Source: Clostridia bacterium (lineage in GTDB: Bacteria; Bacillota; Clostridia; Oscillospirales; Acutalibacteraceae). From it: 62,906 bases of DNA. The translations under genes and the position numbers were made by a program. Below, piece after piece: positions 43,927-52,743 of this stretch; position 1 is the first letter of the stretch, and each line of letters starts with the position of its first letter. Location of the stretch: positions 1 to 62,906 of the forward strand of contig JAGBSO010000034.1 of NCBI GenBank assembly GCA_017631795.1, written 5' to 3'. The notes beneath the pieces were generated by a model. It was not told the origin of the DNA. It did no database searches and saw only the letters and a list, made by a program, of their open reading frames with translations.

Positions 43927-45403
43927 TCACCGTTTTTTGTTTTTTCTGCTGCATTTTTTCAAACTCTTCTTTTTCGGCAATCTTCCTGCCTTCTTCATAA
44001 GTATCACGAAGAACAAACATATTACGCTTGAATCTTTCGGCATCAGGTCTTTCAAAATCGTCTGACGCAGAAAGTTCCTTTTCTTTCAACAGCGAAATAA
44101 CAAGGTCGAGCGCTGTATATTTTCCGCCTTTGAAGATATCGTCCGATATTTCTTCGGGCAGCACAAATTCATGTCTTTTTGCAGAAAGTTTCAGTTCAAA
44201 GCATCTGCGTATGATATTTTTACCTTCCGCAGTAAACATATAAACCGGAGACACAAAAGGTATTTTTCTGTTGAAACGTTCAGTGATAACATAAAACTTC
44301 TTCGGCCTTGCCACAGTTTTCTGCCATTTATCAGTGCTGAAAAAGTCAAGCACCATCTTTTCGTTTTTATCAAGAGGTCTTTTAAGAGTATCACTGTCGG
44401 ATTCTTCCGAAACATCAAAACCGTCCGCTTTTGCCTTTATATATCCTCTCTCCAGCAGATCAAGGAATGTCAGAATAAACATATCCGCACCGCAGACTGT
44501 CTGCCCTGATACGATATTGATGATTCTTGCAGGACTGATTTTTTCTGTTATTGCGTACTGATCCTCATATGAAGATTCAGAATGAGCTTTTTTTCTGCGC
44601 TGTTTTTCCATGTGCTTTCTGAAAAGCTTTCTGTAATTAAGGGTATAAAAAACACCGGAAGCAGCCAATGCAGCACAACAAACGCAGATAATGACCACAG
44701 CGGCAATCTCTGCTCTGTTATCATCAAGAATTACCGTAAGTGCACCTGTATCAAAAAGTGATGACGGCATTGAAAGTCCTGTTTTTATAAGTCCTGCAGC
44801 ATTTTTCGCAAAGAAAACAACCTGATTATCAGACTTGTTCCCTGCAAGAGACCCTGATTCAACAATACTGAAATCTTCAGCATAACATTCCGACGGTGTC
44901 TTTACGGTAACGGTAACATTACGGCAAAGCAGATTGCTTTCTTTATTTGCAACGGTGCAATAAAAATATGCGCTGTCATTATAAAGTTTTACTGCACCTG
45001 TCTGAATATAGCGGACAGAAAAAGTCCTTGTTTCATTTTCTGAAAGAACAAACCATCTGACTGTGTATCTGTCCTCTGTTTTTTCAAGTGAATATGTACC
45101 GTTTATAACTGAAGAATCAGTAACCTGACTGCATCCGTTGCCGTCAACAGAAACAGAAACATCACGGATATCATTGAAAATCTCAAAATTATCCTGAGGA
45201 ATCATAATTTCACGGACAAAACCGTCTGATTCTTTATTGAAAGTAACCGTCCACTCTTCAGTTATCAGTGCACTGCCGTCTTTTCTGAGCTCTGCAGTAA
45301 AATCAACTTTATCAACAGAATAATCAGATGCGGCAAAAGCCGTTGTCGGCATCATAATCACAGACAACAGCAACAATATAAGACAGACTGAAATTTTTTT
45401 CAT
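43901..45403 (-). CDS. DUF2207 family membrane protein
   Basis: 500 residues. Signal peptide about 1-24; an extracellular beta-rich domain (about 28-225) with DYSVDKVDFTAELRKDGSALITEEWTVTF, the DUF2207 signature start; a membrane helix (about 233-258); then a cytoplasmic region with YAITEKISPARIINIVSG and FILTFLDLLERGYIKA, a winged-helix-like segment common in the family. Role unknown. The usual second helix pair and Gly-rich C-terminus are replaced by a charged coil (EEGRKIAEKEEFEKMQQKK). GAGG precedes the ATG. Confidence 0.8.
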   Translation of the reverse strand: MKKISVCLILLLLSVIMMPTTAFAASDYSVDKVDFTAELRKDGSALITEEWTVTFNKESDGFVREIMIPQDNFEIFNDIRDVSVSVDGNGCSQVTDSSVINGTYSLEKTEDRYTVRWFVLSENETRTFSVRYIQTGAVKLYNDSAYFYCTVANKESNLLCRNVTVTVKTPSECYAEDFSIVESGSLAGNKSDNQVVFFAKNAAGLIKTGLSMPSSLFDTGALTVILDDNRAEIAAVVIICVCCAALAASGVFYTLNYRKLFRKHMEKQRRKKAHSESSYEDQYAITEKISPARIINIVSGQTVCGADMFILTFLDLLERGYIKAKADGFDVSEESDSDTLKRPLDKNEKMVLDFFSTDKWQKTVARPKKFYVITERFNRKIPFVSPVYMFTAEGKNIIRRCFELKLSAKRHEFVLPEEISDDIFKGGKYTALDLVISLLKEKELSASDDFERPDAERFKRNMFVLRDTYEEGRKIAEKEEFEKMQQKKQKTVIDDDIDSQ

Positions 45404-45444
45404 ATCACAAATACCTCATAACAGAATCGTGAGCTATATAACGC

Positions 45445-45475
45445 AAAAAAAACGACAGAGCCTGACTCTGTCGTT
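45445..45475 (-). terminator. intrinsic terminator of the zinc-ribbon small membrane protein
   Basis: Stem AACGACAGAG / CTCTGTCGTT (45451-45475) with a T-run on the minus strand. Confidence 0.9.
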
Positions 45476-45486
45476 TAATCAGACAA

Positions 45487-45969
45487 TCAGAAATACCACA
45501 TGATTTCTTCAATAAGATCAACAATAAACGGAGAAAATACTGTTGCTGCAAGAATACCTGCAGTCAGGAAACCAAAGAATTTCAATGCTACGCCAACAAG
45601 CGCAGCTACACCTACACCCTTTGCTCTCTTAGGATATTCCTTGCTCCATGAGAGGTAAAGAATAAGTCCGATAAAAGGCTTGAAAAAGCTGATAATATTA
45701 AGTAATATTGATGATTCATCGTACGGATTAGCCTGAACGGCATTACCGGGTGCTGCAGGAACGGGCTGCACATATGTATTCACAGGATACTGTACCTGCT
45801 GAGGCTGCTGATACATAGTGGCATCAGTACCATATGCATTCTGCGTTGCATAAGTCATCTCGGGTGCAGCATAAGTCATTTCCGGTGCGACATAAGCATT
45901 GGGTTCACCGCAATTCGGGCAGAACTTTGCTGAATCAATATATTCACCGTTACATTTCTGGCATATCAT
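45487..45969 (-). CDS. N-terminal zinc-ribbon membrane protein
   Basis: 160 residues. Zinc ribbon MICQKCNGEYIDSAKFCPNCG (about 3-21), then a flexible Tyr/Gln/Pro/Thr-rich segment with AAPEMTYA repeats, and two hydrophobic segments (about 88-105 and 115-150). The architecture of zinc ribbon, linker and membrane anchor is widespread in Firmicutes without assigned function. ATG 45969 has AGGAGG 8 bases upstream. Confidence 0.7.
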   Translation of the reverse strand: MICQKCNGEYIDSAKFCPNCGEPNAYVAPEMTYAAPEMTYATQNAYGTDATMYQQPQQVQYPVNTYVQPVPAAPGNAVQANPYDESSILLNIISFFKPFIGLILYLSWSKEYPKRAKGVGVAALVGVALKFFGFLTAGILAATVFSPFIVDLIEEIMWYF

Positions 45970-46005
45970 AAAACGCACCTCCTGATTTTTATTTTACTAA
46001 ATTTT

Positions 46006-46506
46006 TTATAAGCTGTCAATACATTTCTTTACACGGCAAACAGACTCTTCCACCGAATTACCGGTGCAATCGACAACAACATCAGCGTACTTATCATATA
46101 AAGGTTTTCTTTCAACAAAAGCATCTGCAAGGCTTTTTCCGTTTTTAAGAACAATGCCCCTTGTTGTGATATTTGTAACTCTTTTTTCGATTTCTGCAAA
46201 GTCAACATGCAGATAAACGATTTTTCCGCTTTTTCTGAAGTGCTCCATTGCTTTCTCGGAATAAACAGCACTTCCTCCTGTTGCGATAACGGTGTTTTCT
46301 TCATTCACAGACAGAAGTATTTCCTCTTCAAGATTCAGAAAAGCATCCGTACCGTCATTGTCAATTATATCCTGCAGAAGTCTTTTTGTTTTCTGCTGAA
46401 TGATAATGTCCGTATCAACAAAAAGTTTACCTGTTGCCTTTGCAAGAAGCACACCAAGAGTGCTTTTTCCCGCACCGGGCATACCCACAAGAATAATATT
46501 ATCCAT
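46006..46506 (-). CDS. aroK: shikimate kinase
   Basis: 166 residues. Walker A GMPGAGKSTLG (about 8-18), DTDIIIQQ (shikimate/Mg Asp), ATGGSAVY and the lid TTRGIVLKNG. Phosphorylates shikimate in the aromatic amino acid pathway. It is alone here, without other aro genes; the start overlaps the upstream stop as TAATG. The reduced lid arginines leave some doubt between shikimate kinase and a related small-molecule kinase. Confidence 0.82.
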   Translation of the reverse strand: MDNIILVGMPGAGKSTLGVLLAKATGKLFVDTDIIIQQKTKRLLQDIIDNDGTDAFLNLEEEILLSVNEENTVIATGGSAVYSEKAMEHFRKSGKIVYLHVDFAEIEKRVTNITTRGIVLKNGKSLADAFVERKPLYDKYADVVVDCTGNSVEESVCRVKKCIDSL

Positions 46507-46958
46507 TATTTATGCTCCGCAATAAATTTTTCAAGAATTTCGGCAGCTTCGCCCACAATTTCTTTGCAAGGACGTTTTCTGTAATATTCAGCAGTTCTTT
46601 TTTCGGGCACGGGACTCTTGTCATCGTTTTCGGGCAGATTCAGAAGTTCATGACACACATAAGAGCCGTTTCTTGCCTTGAATTCAAGAACAATTGACTG
46701 AATTTCCTTATACCATTCCATTTTTGTGTCGGTATCAGTGGGTGATTCATAACCGTAAAGCATGTTTGCAACAAGCACCATTCCGCTGACAGCTCCGCAG
46801 ACTTCACGCAGTCTGCCGATACCGCCGCCGAAACCTGATGCCATTTTCACCATAGCTTCTTTTGACACACCTGTTTCTTCACAGAAAGCTGCAGAAACAG
46901 CCTGTGCACAGTTGAATCCTTCTTCAAAAAGTGCAATTGCAATTTCTTTTTTATTCAT
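46506..46958 (-). CDS. C_GCAxxG_C_C family redox-type protein
   Basis: 150 residues. Matches the family named for its cysteine pattern: GFNCAQAVSAAFCEETG (about 14-30), FGGGIGRLREVCGAVSG (about 43-59), YVCHELL and RPCKEIV. A small cytosolic helical protein, with a likely role in redox or metal handling. It lies between the Mrp ATPase and aroK; the upstream gene is immediately adjacent (stop 46959), so the three form an operon. Confidence 0.85.
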   Translation of the reverse strand: MNKKEIAIALFEEGFNCAQAVSAAFCEETGVSKEAMVKMASGFGGGIGRLREVCGAVSGMVLVANMLYGYESPTDTDTKMEWYKEIQSIVLEFKARNGSYVCHELLNLPENDDKSPVPEKRTAEYYRKRPCKEIVGEAAEILEKFIAEHK

Positions 46959-47780
46959 TTAACCATTCTCCACCGCATCAGCAACATTTTCAAGCCAATC
47001 GCCTTCAAAAAGCTCGATAAGTCCCTTGTCAACCTGATTTGCAAAATCGGGATCAATGGGAATTCTTGCAATCTGAGGAATGCCGTGTGCAGCAGCAATT
47101 CTTTCAAGGTTGCTTTCGCCGAAGATAAAGTGCTTTTTACCACACTCATTACATTCAAAATATGACATATTCTCAACAATGCCGAGAACGGGAATCTTCA
47201 TCATCTTTGCCATATTAACAGCCTTTGTGACGATCATTGAAACAAGGTCCTGAGGTGAAGTTACAATGATAATACCGTCAACGGGAAGACTCTGGAATAC
47301 TGTAAGGGGTACATCGCCTGTTCCGGGAGGCATATCAACAAACATGAAATCAATATCTTTCCAGATAACGTCTGACCAGAACTGTTTTACAACACCTGCA
47401 ATAACGGGACCTCTCCATACAACGGGGTCTGTTTCATTTTCCATAAGAAGATTGATTGACATAATGTCAATGCCTGTTTTTGTTGTTGCGGGGAAAAGCT
47501 CTGTTTCTGTGCCAGTTACTCTTTCGTGAACTCCGAAAGACTGAGGAATTGACGGACCTGTGATATCTGCATCAAGAATTGCAGACTTGAATCCTCTTCT
47601 CTGCATTGAGACAGCCATCATTGATGTGACAAGTGACTTGCCGACACCGCCTTTACCGCTGACAACACCTATAACTTTCTTTACAGAACTTGCATCATTG
47701 AGTTTTTCTTTAGGGATACCGCCCTCACGGCTTGAACAGTTCGCTGAACATGAACCGCAATCATGTGTACATTCGCTCAT
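46959..47780 (-). CDS. mrp: Mrp/NBP35-type Fe-S carrier P-loop ATPase
   Basis: 273 residues. Deviant Walker A GVVSGKGGVGKSLVTSMMA (about 38-56), FVDMPPGTGD Walker B region and the ECNECGK CxxC (about 218-224) that holds a bridging Fe-S cluster in the dimer. The N-terminus CTHDCGSCSANC (C4, C8, C11, C15) is a four-Cys cluster reminiscent of eukaryotic Nbp35, absent from short bacterial Mrp. Expected role: transfer of Fe-S clusters to apoproteins. ATG 47780 follows TAGGAG; consensus promoter upstream. Confidence 0.9.
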   Translation of the reverse strand: MSECTHDCGSCSANCSSREGGIPKEKLNDASSVKKVIGVVSGKGGVGKSLVTSMMAVSMQRRGFKSAILDADITGPSIPQSFGVHERVTGTETELFPATTKTGIDIMSINLLMENETDPVVWRGPVIAGVVKQFWSDVIWKDIDFMFVDMPPGTGDVPLTVFQSLPVDGIIIVTSPQDLVSMIVTKAVNMAKMMKIPVLGIVENMSYFECNECGKKHFIFGESNLERIAAAHGIPQIARIPIDPDFANQVDKGLIELFEGDWLENVADAVENG

Positions 47781-47819
47781 ATAAAAATACACTCCTAATC
47801 AATTTTTAAATACTATATA

Positions 47820-47847
47820 ATTATAGCTTTTTTTTAATATATGTCAA
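47820..47847 (-). promoter_or_regulatory. sigmaA-type promoter for mrp operon
   Basis: TTGACA (47842-47847, minus strand), 16-nt spacer, TATAAT (47820-47825). Confidence 0.75.
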
Positions 47848-47895
47848 TAAATTATTTAAATTCAGAAAACCATATTTTTTACGACAGCACAAATA

Positions 47896-47922
47896 TAAAA
47901 AAGCCGGCAAAAAACCGGCTTT
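47896..47922 (-). terminator. intrinsic terminator of the GDSL esterase gene
   Basis: Stem AAGCCGG / CCGGCTT (47901-47921) with a T/A-rich run on the minus strand. Confidence 0.8.
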
Positions 47923-47937
47923 AATTAATATCTTTTA

Positions 47938-49350
47938 TCAGAGTGCTGACATCTCGTAAAGTTTCACAACAGCATTACCTCTTGTGACTGCACCGCCGAT
48001 GAATCCGTATTCAACAATTGTGCTCACTGCCGCAACAAGACCTTTTATTATGCCAAACATGCCGGGGCAGATAACTGATGATGCACTGAAAAGTGTAAGT
48101 GCAAATGAAAATACCGAGATTTCCTCATCAGGCGCAAATGTTGTACCGTTACCTGATACAAAACCGTTTGCAGAAGCCCATGTATATGCGTCATCATTGA
48201 CATCTGTAAAAGGATTTTCACTTGTTACTTCGGGTGAACCTGCAAGAGCGTAAAGTGACTTTGCAAGGTCTGCCTTTGTGAATGCATTATCCACACCGAA
48301 TTCAGTTTCGGAAACACCTCTGAGAATGTTGTTCTTATGGAAATGTGCAACTGCGTTGTAAACAGTTGTGCCCTGTCTTACATCAGTATAGGGGAAAGTT
48401 GCATCGGGAAGAGCTTCAAGAATTCTGTCTGCAATGTGCTGATGGCCTTCTGCTGTAGGGTGATATGTAACACAGATTGTACCTGTTGTATCAACGAAAG
48501 TATATCCGTATTTCTTTGCACCCTCTTTCATTGGTATATTAGCCATGTCAACAATCATCTGACCGATATTGATTTTTGCAGCTTCTGCTTCATCAACAAC
48601 AAGGTCTTCTTCTGACTTGATTGCATTGTCAAACATACCGATTACAAGGAAAGTTGCATCGGGATTAAGAGCAAGAATATCTTCAATCATGATATTCCAG
48701 TTGGTAAAAAATGTTACAAGACCGTTTGCAAGTGCAGCAGGCACAGCTTCAAGAAGTGCAGGGATAGCCTTTGCAGTGTTTGCAATTTCAACAAGTTGAT
48801 CGACTGTTTCTGCAAGACCGTCAACATTGCTGCTGATTTCTCTGATTGCAGCAACAAGTGCGGGATCGAGACCTTTTTCTTCCATGATATCTGCAACAAG
48901 CCATGTGAGCATTGTGCCGAAGTCATTACCGCCGACACCGAGAGTGATAAGGTCTGCTTCTGCGATATTCTTACGGTATTCGGGAATCCTTGCCTTCATG
49001 ACATCAACATCTGCAGTGTCATGAAACATGAAATCATCATTATAATCATAATCATCTTCAAGCATATAACGCATTTCAATTGTTCTGAATCCGGGACAAG
49101 CCATGGGAATCAGCTCAGCTCCGAGAGCATCCGCAACAAGATCGGAATATGAGCCCTCAACTCTGATGAATTCTGTGGGTGCATAAAGAATATCGTCATG
49201 ACCGCTTGCAACACTGTCACCGAGAAGAACATATTTTTTATAAACAAAATGTTCTTTTCCGGCAGATGCAAACATTGAAACTGTACCAGAAAGCAATGTT
49301 ACAACAAGTATCACTGCCAGAGATTTTCTGAATATCTTCTTCATTTTCAA
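47938..49350 (-). CDS. secreted GDSL/SGNH esterase with C-terminal SLH-like region
   Basis: 470 residues. Signal peptide about 1-30. SGNH blocks: YVLLGDSVASG (nucleophile Ser), the Gly/Asn block GVGGNDFG, and TYHPTAEGHQHIA with the catalytic His; the usual Asp two before it is Tyr. After about residue 325, NAVAHFHKNNILRGVSETEFG and PFTDVNDDAYTWASANGFVSG resemble S-layer homology repeats, which would bind wall polymers. The TTG at 49350 is 7 bases behind AAGGA; the internal ATG at 49344 would be 13 bases away, so TTG is preferred. Deacylates lipids or glycan esters at the surface. Confidence 0.75.
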   Translation of the reverse strand: MKMKKIFRKSLAVILVVTLLSGTVSMFASAGKEHFVYKKYVLLGDSVASGHDDILYAPTEFIRVEGSYSDLVADALGAELIPMACPGFRTIEMRYMLEDDYDYNDDFMFHDTADVDVMKARIPEYRKNIAEADLITLGVGGNDFGTMLTWLVADIMEEKGLDPALVAAIREISSNVDGLAETVDQLVEIANTAKAIPALLEAVPAALANGLVTFFTNWNIMIEDILALNPDATFLVIGMFDNAIKSEEDLVVDEAEAAKINIGQMIVDMANIPMKEGAKKYGYTFVDTTGTICVTYHPTAEGHQHIADRILEALPDATFPYTDVRQGTTVYNAVAHFHKNNILRGVSETEFGVDNAFTKADLAKSLYALAGSPEVTSENPFTDVNDDAYTWASANGFVSGNGTTFAPDEEISVFSFALTLFSASSVICPGMFGIIKGLVAAVSTIVEYGFIGGAVTRGNAVVKLYEMSAL

Positions 49351-49380
49351 ATAACCATCCTTCTGAATATTACTATGTAT

Positions 49381-49409
49381 AAGTTATCAAAAATTAATCC
49401 ACAAGTCAA
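49381..49409 (-). promoter_or_regulatory. promoter for GDSL esterase gene
   Basis: TTGACT (49404-49409, minus strand), 17-nt spacer, TAACTT (49381-49386). Confidence 0.55.
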
Positions 49410-49460
49410 TAGAAAAATACAATAATTTTCATTTTTGTAAACAGAATATAAACAAACTGT

Positions 49461-49497
49461 AAAAAAAAGAGACACAATCCACAATAGATTGTGTCTC
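49461..49497 (-). terminator. intrinsic terminator of the GPH-type permease gene
   Basis: Perfect 11-bp stem GAGACACAATC / GATTGTGTCTC (49469-49497) and eight T on the minus strand. Confidence 0.9.
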
Positions 49498-49513
49498 AGA
49501 ATTATACATAAAC

Positions 49514-51088
49514 TTAAATTTTATCAAGCTGTTCTTTTGCAGCCTTTGCAAGTGCTTCTGTGTCGCCGGAGTCTGCAGCTTTCTGAAGTGCAGCTCTTCT
49601 TGCAAGAAGCTCGGCATACATAATTTCTTTCTTTTTACCTTCAAGGTCATAGAAGAGCATGGGAATAATACCGAGAGAGCCTGTGATTGCAGGAACGATT
49701 GTGAACATTGCAAACATATAGAACTTAACGCTGTCTGTCTGCTCCCTGCCTGAAACATAAGCAGTCTGGTCATAATTGACAAGCTTTTTAAGACCTGTAC
49801 TGATAAGTGACGAGAACTTAGCAGAAACCTTGGTTACAATATCCTTTGCAACAGAAGTCATAGCCTCTGTTCGATAACCGTTCTTCCATTCACAGTAGTC
49901 CATTGCTTCGTTGAACATTTCTGTACCGATAACTGAACGTGCGCCGTAGAAGAGAGTCCATACGAGTTCGTAAATACTCATAACGATAAGCATACCGATT
50001 GTGCTCTGGTAGATACCGCCCTTCTTTGACTTCCAGTTCATGCCTACACAACCGATACCGAATACGAAAACATTCAGGAAGTTTGTGATATAGTTTGTGG
50101 AAATATAAAGGAATTTACTTGAGAAGTGTCTGCGCAGCCAGGGAACATATGCATATGAAACAGGGCTGACAGGTGCTGCAGCAATACCTGTGATCATGGT
50201 CATTGATGCAAGATGAAGAACGTCTATGTAATAGTCACTCTTACTGCCGCCGATACCGAAACTTGAAAGGAAGCCGCTGAGTGTGAGCAACAACATCGGT
50301 TTGTTGTTGATGATTGATTTCATACCCTGAGTAATACTCGGAGATTCAACAGACTGCATGATTCGTTCTTTTGAGTTTGTGAAGAACCAGAATGACATAC
50401 CGCTGGCAACAAAGTTTGTAAAAAGACCCATTCCGACGAATGATGCAAGATACATACTCTTTTTGCTGCCACCCTTGAACACGCTGTTATCAATAAGGTC
50501 AAGAATAACAGTCATTATCTGTTCAGGCAGTTTTTCACCAAACGTACCTGACGCAAAGTTGGCGATGGTTATCAATCGGGTTCGGTCAACAGGATGTGGC
50601 GTTATGGTTGACAAAAGACCGTTACGCGCGATATTCTGGAATGTACCGATACCTTCACGAAGGAAAGCAAGAAGAACATAGAAAACGAACTTTGTAAGGT
50701 CCATTGATGTTCTGCCTGCGAACATAAGAGGCATAAGCCAATAGAGACATGTGCCGATGAGACCGGGCACTGCAAGAGCAAGCAGATAAGGTCTGAACTT
50801 ACCCCAACGTGTACGTGTTTTATCAACAATAGCACCCATGAAGATATCATTAACAATATCCCACACACCGTTGATTGCCTGTTCAATCATCTGGAGAGAA
50901 AGGTCAACCTGAACGATATTCGTTATGAAACGGTCTGAGTACTTATTGATATTAAAGCTTTGAGCTGCGTCCCAAAGAACGAAACCGACAGTTTCTTTTG
51001 TGCCGACGTATCGTCTGTTTTCATAGACATACTCGGTATTCAGCTCCTCTGTGGCAGGAGTCTGATTTTTATTATTGGAGTCCGCCAA
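49514..51088 (-). CDS. MFS transporter of the glycoside-pentoside-hexuronide type (TTG start)
   Basis: 524 residues, about 12 helices. The motif GVWDIVNDIFMGAIVDKTRTRWGKFRPYLL (about 75-104) is the GPH-type loop 2-3 signature for cation-coupled sugar symporters. The C-terminus is a charged helical tail (KKKEIMYAELLARRAALQKAADSGD). TTG 51088 lies 8 bases behind AAGGGGG; the in-frame ATG at 51109 overlaps that site. No sugar enzyme is directly adjacent, so the substrate is unknown; glycosidases 6-11 kb away are possible partners. Confidence 0.8.
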   Translation of the reverse strand: MADSNNKNQTPATEELNTEYVYENRRYVGTKETVGFVLWDAAQSFNINKYSDRFITNIVQVDLSLQMIEQAINGVWDIVNDIFMGAIVDKTRTRWGKFRPYLLALAVPGLIGTCLYWLMPLMFAGRTSMDLTKFVFYVLLAFLREGIGTFQNIARNGLLSTITPHPVDRTRLITIANFASGTFGEKLPEQIMTVILDLIDNSVFKGGSKKSMYLASFVGMGLFTNFVASGMSFWFFTNSKERIMQSVESPSITQGMKSIINNKPMLLLTLSGFLSSFGIGGSKSDYYIDVLHLASMTMITGIAAAPVSPVSYAYVPWLRRHFSSKFLYISTNYITNFLNVFVFGIGCVGMNWKSKKGGIYQSTIGMLIVMSIYELVWTLFYGARSVIGTEMFNEAMDYCEWKNGYRTEAMTSVAKDIVTKVSAKFSSLISTGLKKLVNYDQTAYVSGREQTDSVKFYMFAMFTIVPAITGSLGIIPMLFYDLEGKKKEIMYAELLARRAALQKAADSGDTEALAKAAKEQLDKI

Positions 51089-51136
51089 AACTTCAACCCC
51101 CTTGTGCATACTTATATTTATAATTATAACACTGCT

Positions 51137-51165
51137 ATTCTAACACAAAGATAAATAAATTGCAA
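51137..51165 (-). promoter_or_regulatory. promoter for GPH-type permease
   Basis: TTGCAA (51160-51165, minus strand), 17-nt spacer, TAGAAT (51137-51142). Confidence 0.6.
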
Positions 51166-51227
51166 CAATATTTTCATTTAAGTTGAAATATTTTTTGTCA
51201 ATTTTTCATTAAATATATAATCAAAAC

Positions 51228-51257
51228 AAAAAAAACAGAGCAGATAAACTGCTCTGT
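51228..51257 (-). terminator. intrinsic terminator of the stand-alone dockerin gene
   Basis: Perfect stem ACAGAGCAG / CTGCTCTGT (51235-51257) with a T-run on the minus strand. Confidence 0.9.
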
Positions 51258-51277
51258 CAAAAAAACTATTTTTTAAA

Positions 51278-51658
51278 TTATGCTGCTACGCCGAAATCTG
51301 CTTCTTTAGCAAGCTTTGCTGAAACTCTGAGGATGAGTCTTGCATCGTTAGCTTCGATCTTTTCGTTAACGATAACGTTAGCAACGATGAACTGTTCAGC
51401 AGTGGGCTTGTCAAGTTTTGCAGCGAAACGAAGTGCAAGACGAGCGTCTGCAGCTGTGATTTTGCCGTCAAAGTTTACGTCACCAAGTCTGTATGTTACT
51501 TCTTCGTCAGCTGATGAATCTTCTTCTGTAACTGAAACTGATGCAACTTCAGCAGTCTTTACAGCGTTGTTGCTGTCAGCAAAAACTGCGATAACAGTAC
51601 CTGAAACGAAAAGAAGAGCAAGTATACAACAGATGAGTGATTTCAGATTTTTAGTCAT
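51278..51658 (-). CDS. small secreted stand-alone dockerin protein
   Basis: 126 residues: signal peptide about 1-27 and an acidic linker, then only a dockerin domain (about 56-120). Repeat one, GDVNFDGKITAADARLALRF, keeps the calcium loop Asp/Asn/Asp ligands. Repeat two, NVIVNEKIEANDARLILR, has lost most of them. It has no catalytic partner domain, so it could be a cohesin blocker, adaptor or chaperone-like competitor. GGAGG precedes the ATG, and the gene has its own promoter and terminator. The dockerin sequence closely resembles that of the lipase-like protein at 15506. Confidence 0.8.
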   Translation of the reverse strand: MTKNLKSLICCILALLFVSGTVIAVFADSNNAVKTAEVASVSVTEEDSSADEEVTYRLGDVNFDGKITAADARLALRFAAKLDKPTAEQFIVANVIVNEKIEANDARLILRVSAKLAKEADFGVAA

Positions 51659-51746
51659 GATAAATTCCTCCTTGAAATATTCCGGATTCTAAGAATCCTA
51701 TGCATTTTCTTCTTGCTTTGTGAAATAAAAATACAAGAACGGTAAT

Positions 51747-51775
51747 ATAATATCATATTGCATACGATAAATCAA
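51747..51775 (-). promoter_or_regulatory. promoter for the stand-alone dockerin gene
   Basis: TTGATT (51770-51775, minus strand), 17-nt spacer, TATTAT (51747-51752). Confidence 0.6.
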
Positions 51776-51869
51776 GAGCTATTTGAGTTTTTTTATCCGT
51801 TAATATTCACAAAAAAATGCAAAAATTGGCTATTTTTCTTTTGTATTCAATAAATTGATATAACAAGCA

Positions 51870-52616
51870 TCAATCATATATCCGATAACTTACAAGATTC
51901 ATATTATCAGCATCAATTCTGATTTCCGCTTCTCCTTCAGCATGCTTCTCAGCTCCCGAATAAACAGAAAAACGCACAACAGCACTGTCTCCCCTGTATT
52001 CAACAGAATCTGCGACTGCCGTATTTCCGTAGCCCAATCCGTCAGCAGCAGGCGTATAGAAATAATCATTGCTGTAGCTGAAAAATGCATAGTCTTTTTC
52101 GGTATACGCACTTTCCTTCGGTATCTGCACGCCAAAGTATTTTTTTACAACTTTTTCAACGCTGTCATAAGGCACACAATGATAATAGCCTATGCTGTCA
52201 TTACGCTGTTCAAGAATCACAAAATCTTTATCTGTATTACGTATATGAAGATATGCAAACTGTATCAGCTCATAATCGCTGCACTTTTTTATATCAAAAC
52301 CTTTTCCGTTTTCAGAAAAATACACGCTCGCAAAAGCAGAAAGAAAATCATTTATTTCAGTTTCACCGATTTTTCCTGAGGAAACAGCAGTTGTCTGAGG
52401 ATCTTCACTCTGAACTTCATCTTTTTTATCTGTTTTGTCTGCAGAATCATCCGCATCCGCAACGCCATTATCCGCATCCGCATATTCATCAACATATTTT
52501 TCAGTAATATCATCATTATGCAGTTTTCCGCTGTCATTGAGATACCACAACGCTGCAGACATTCCCGCAACAATCACAATAATTCCGGCAGCAAACAATG
52601 CCTTTGCCTTTTTCAT
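51870..52616 (-). CDS. membrane-anchored protein of unknown function
   Basis: 248 residues. One N-terminal helix (about 8-28, FAAGIIVIVAGMSAALWYL), an Asp-rich low-complexity linker (ADADNGVADADDSADKTDKK, about 48-67), then an extracytoplasmic domain of about 150 residues (IGETEINDFLSAFASVYFS... to LVSYRIYD) with alternating Tyr-rich strands. No family recognised; the fold could be NTF2/cystatin-like. ATG 52616 is chosen because AAGGGGG sits 7 bases upstream; ATG 52622 is too close to it. Confidence 0.6.
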   Translation of the reverse strand: MKKAKALFAAGIIVIVAGMSAALWYLNDSGKLHNDDITEKYVDEYADADNGVADADDSADKTDKKDEVQSEDPQTTAVSSGKIGETEINDFLSAFASVYFSENGKGFDIKKCSDYELIQFAYLHIRNTDKDFVILEQRNDSIGYYHCVPYDSVEKVVKKYFGVQIPKESAYTEKDYAFFSYSNDYFYTPAADGLGYGNTAVADSVEYRGDSAVVRFSVYSGAEKHAEGEAEIRIDADNMNLVSYRIYD

Positions 52617-52664
52617 ATTCATGCCCCCTTTTATTTGATTATAACACTCTGCAATATTTTTTGC

Positions 52665-52702
52665 AACAAAAATAACCGTGCTTTGCAATTGCAAAACACG
52701 GT
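52665..52702 (-). terminator. intrinsic terminator of the secreted phosphoesterase gene
   Basis: Stem AACCGTG...TTGCAATTGCAA...CACGGTT (52673-52702) and T-rich sequence on the minus strand. Confidence 0.8.
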
Positions 52703-52743
52703 TCTTACTATTTTATAAAAACAACTGTATCATAATTGATTTA

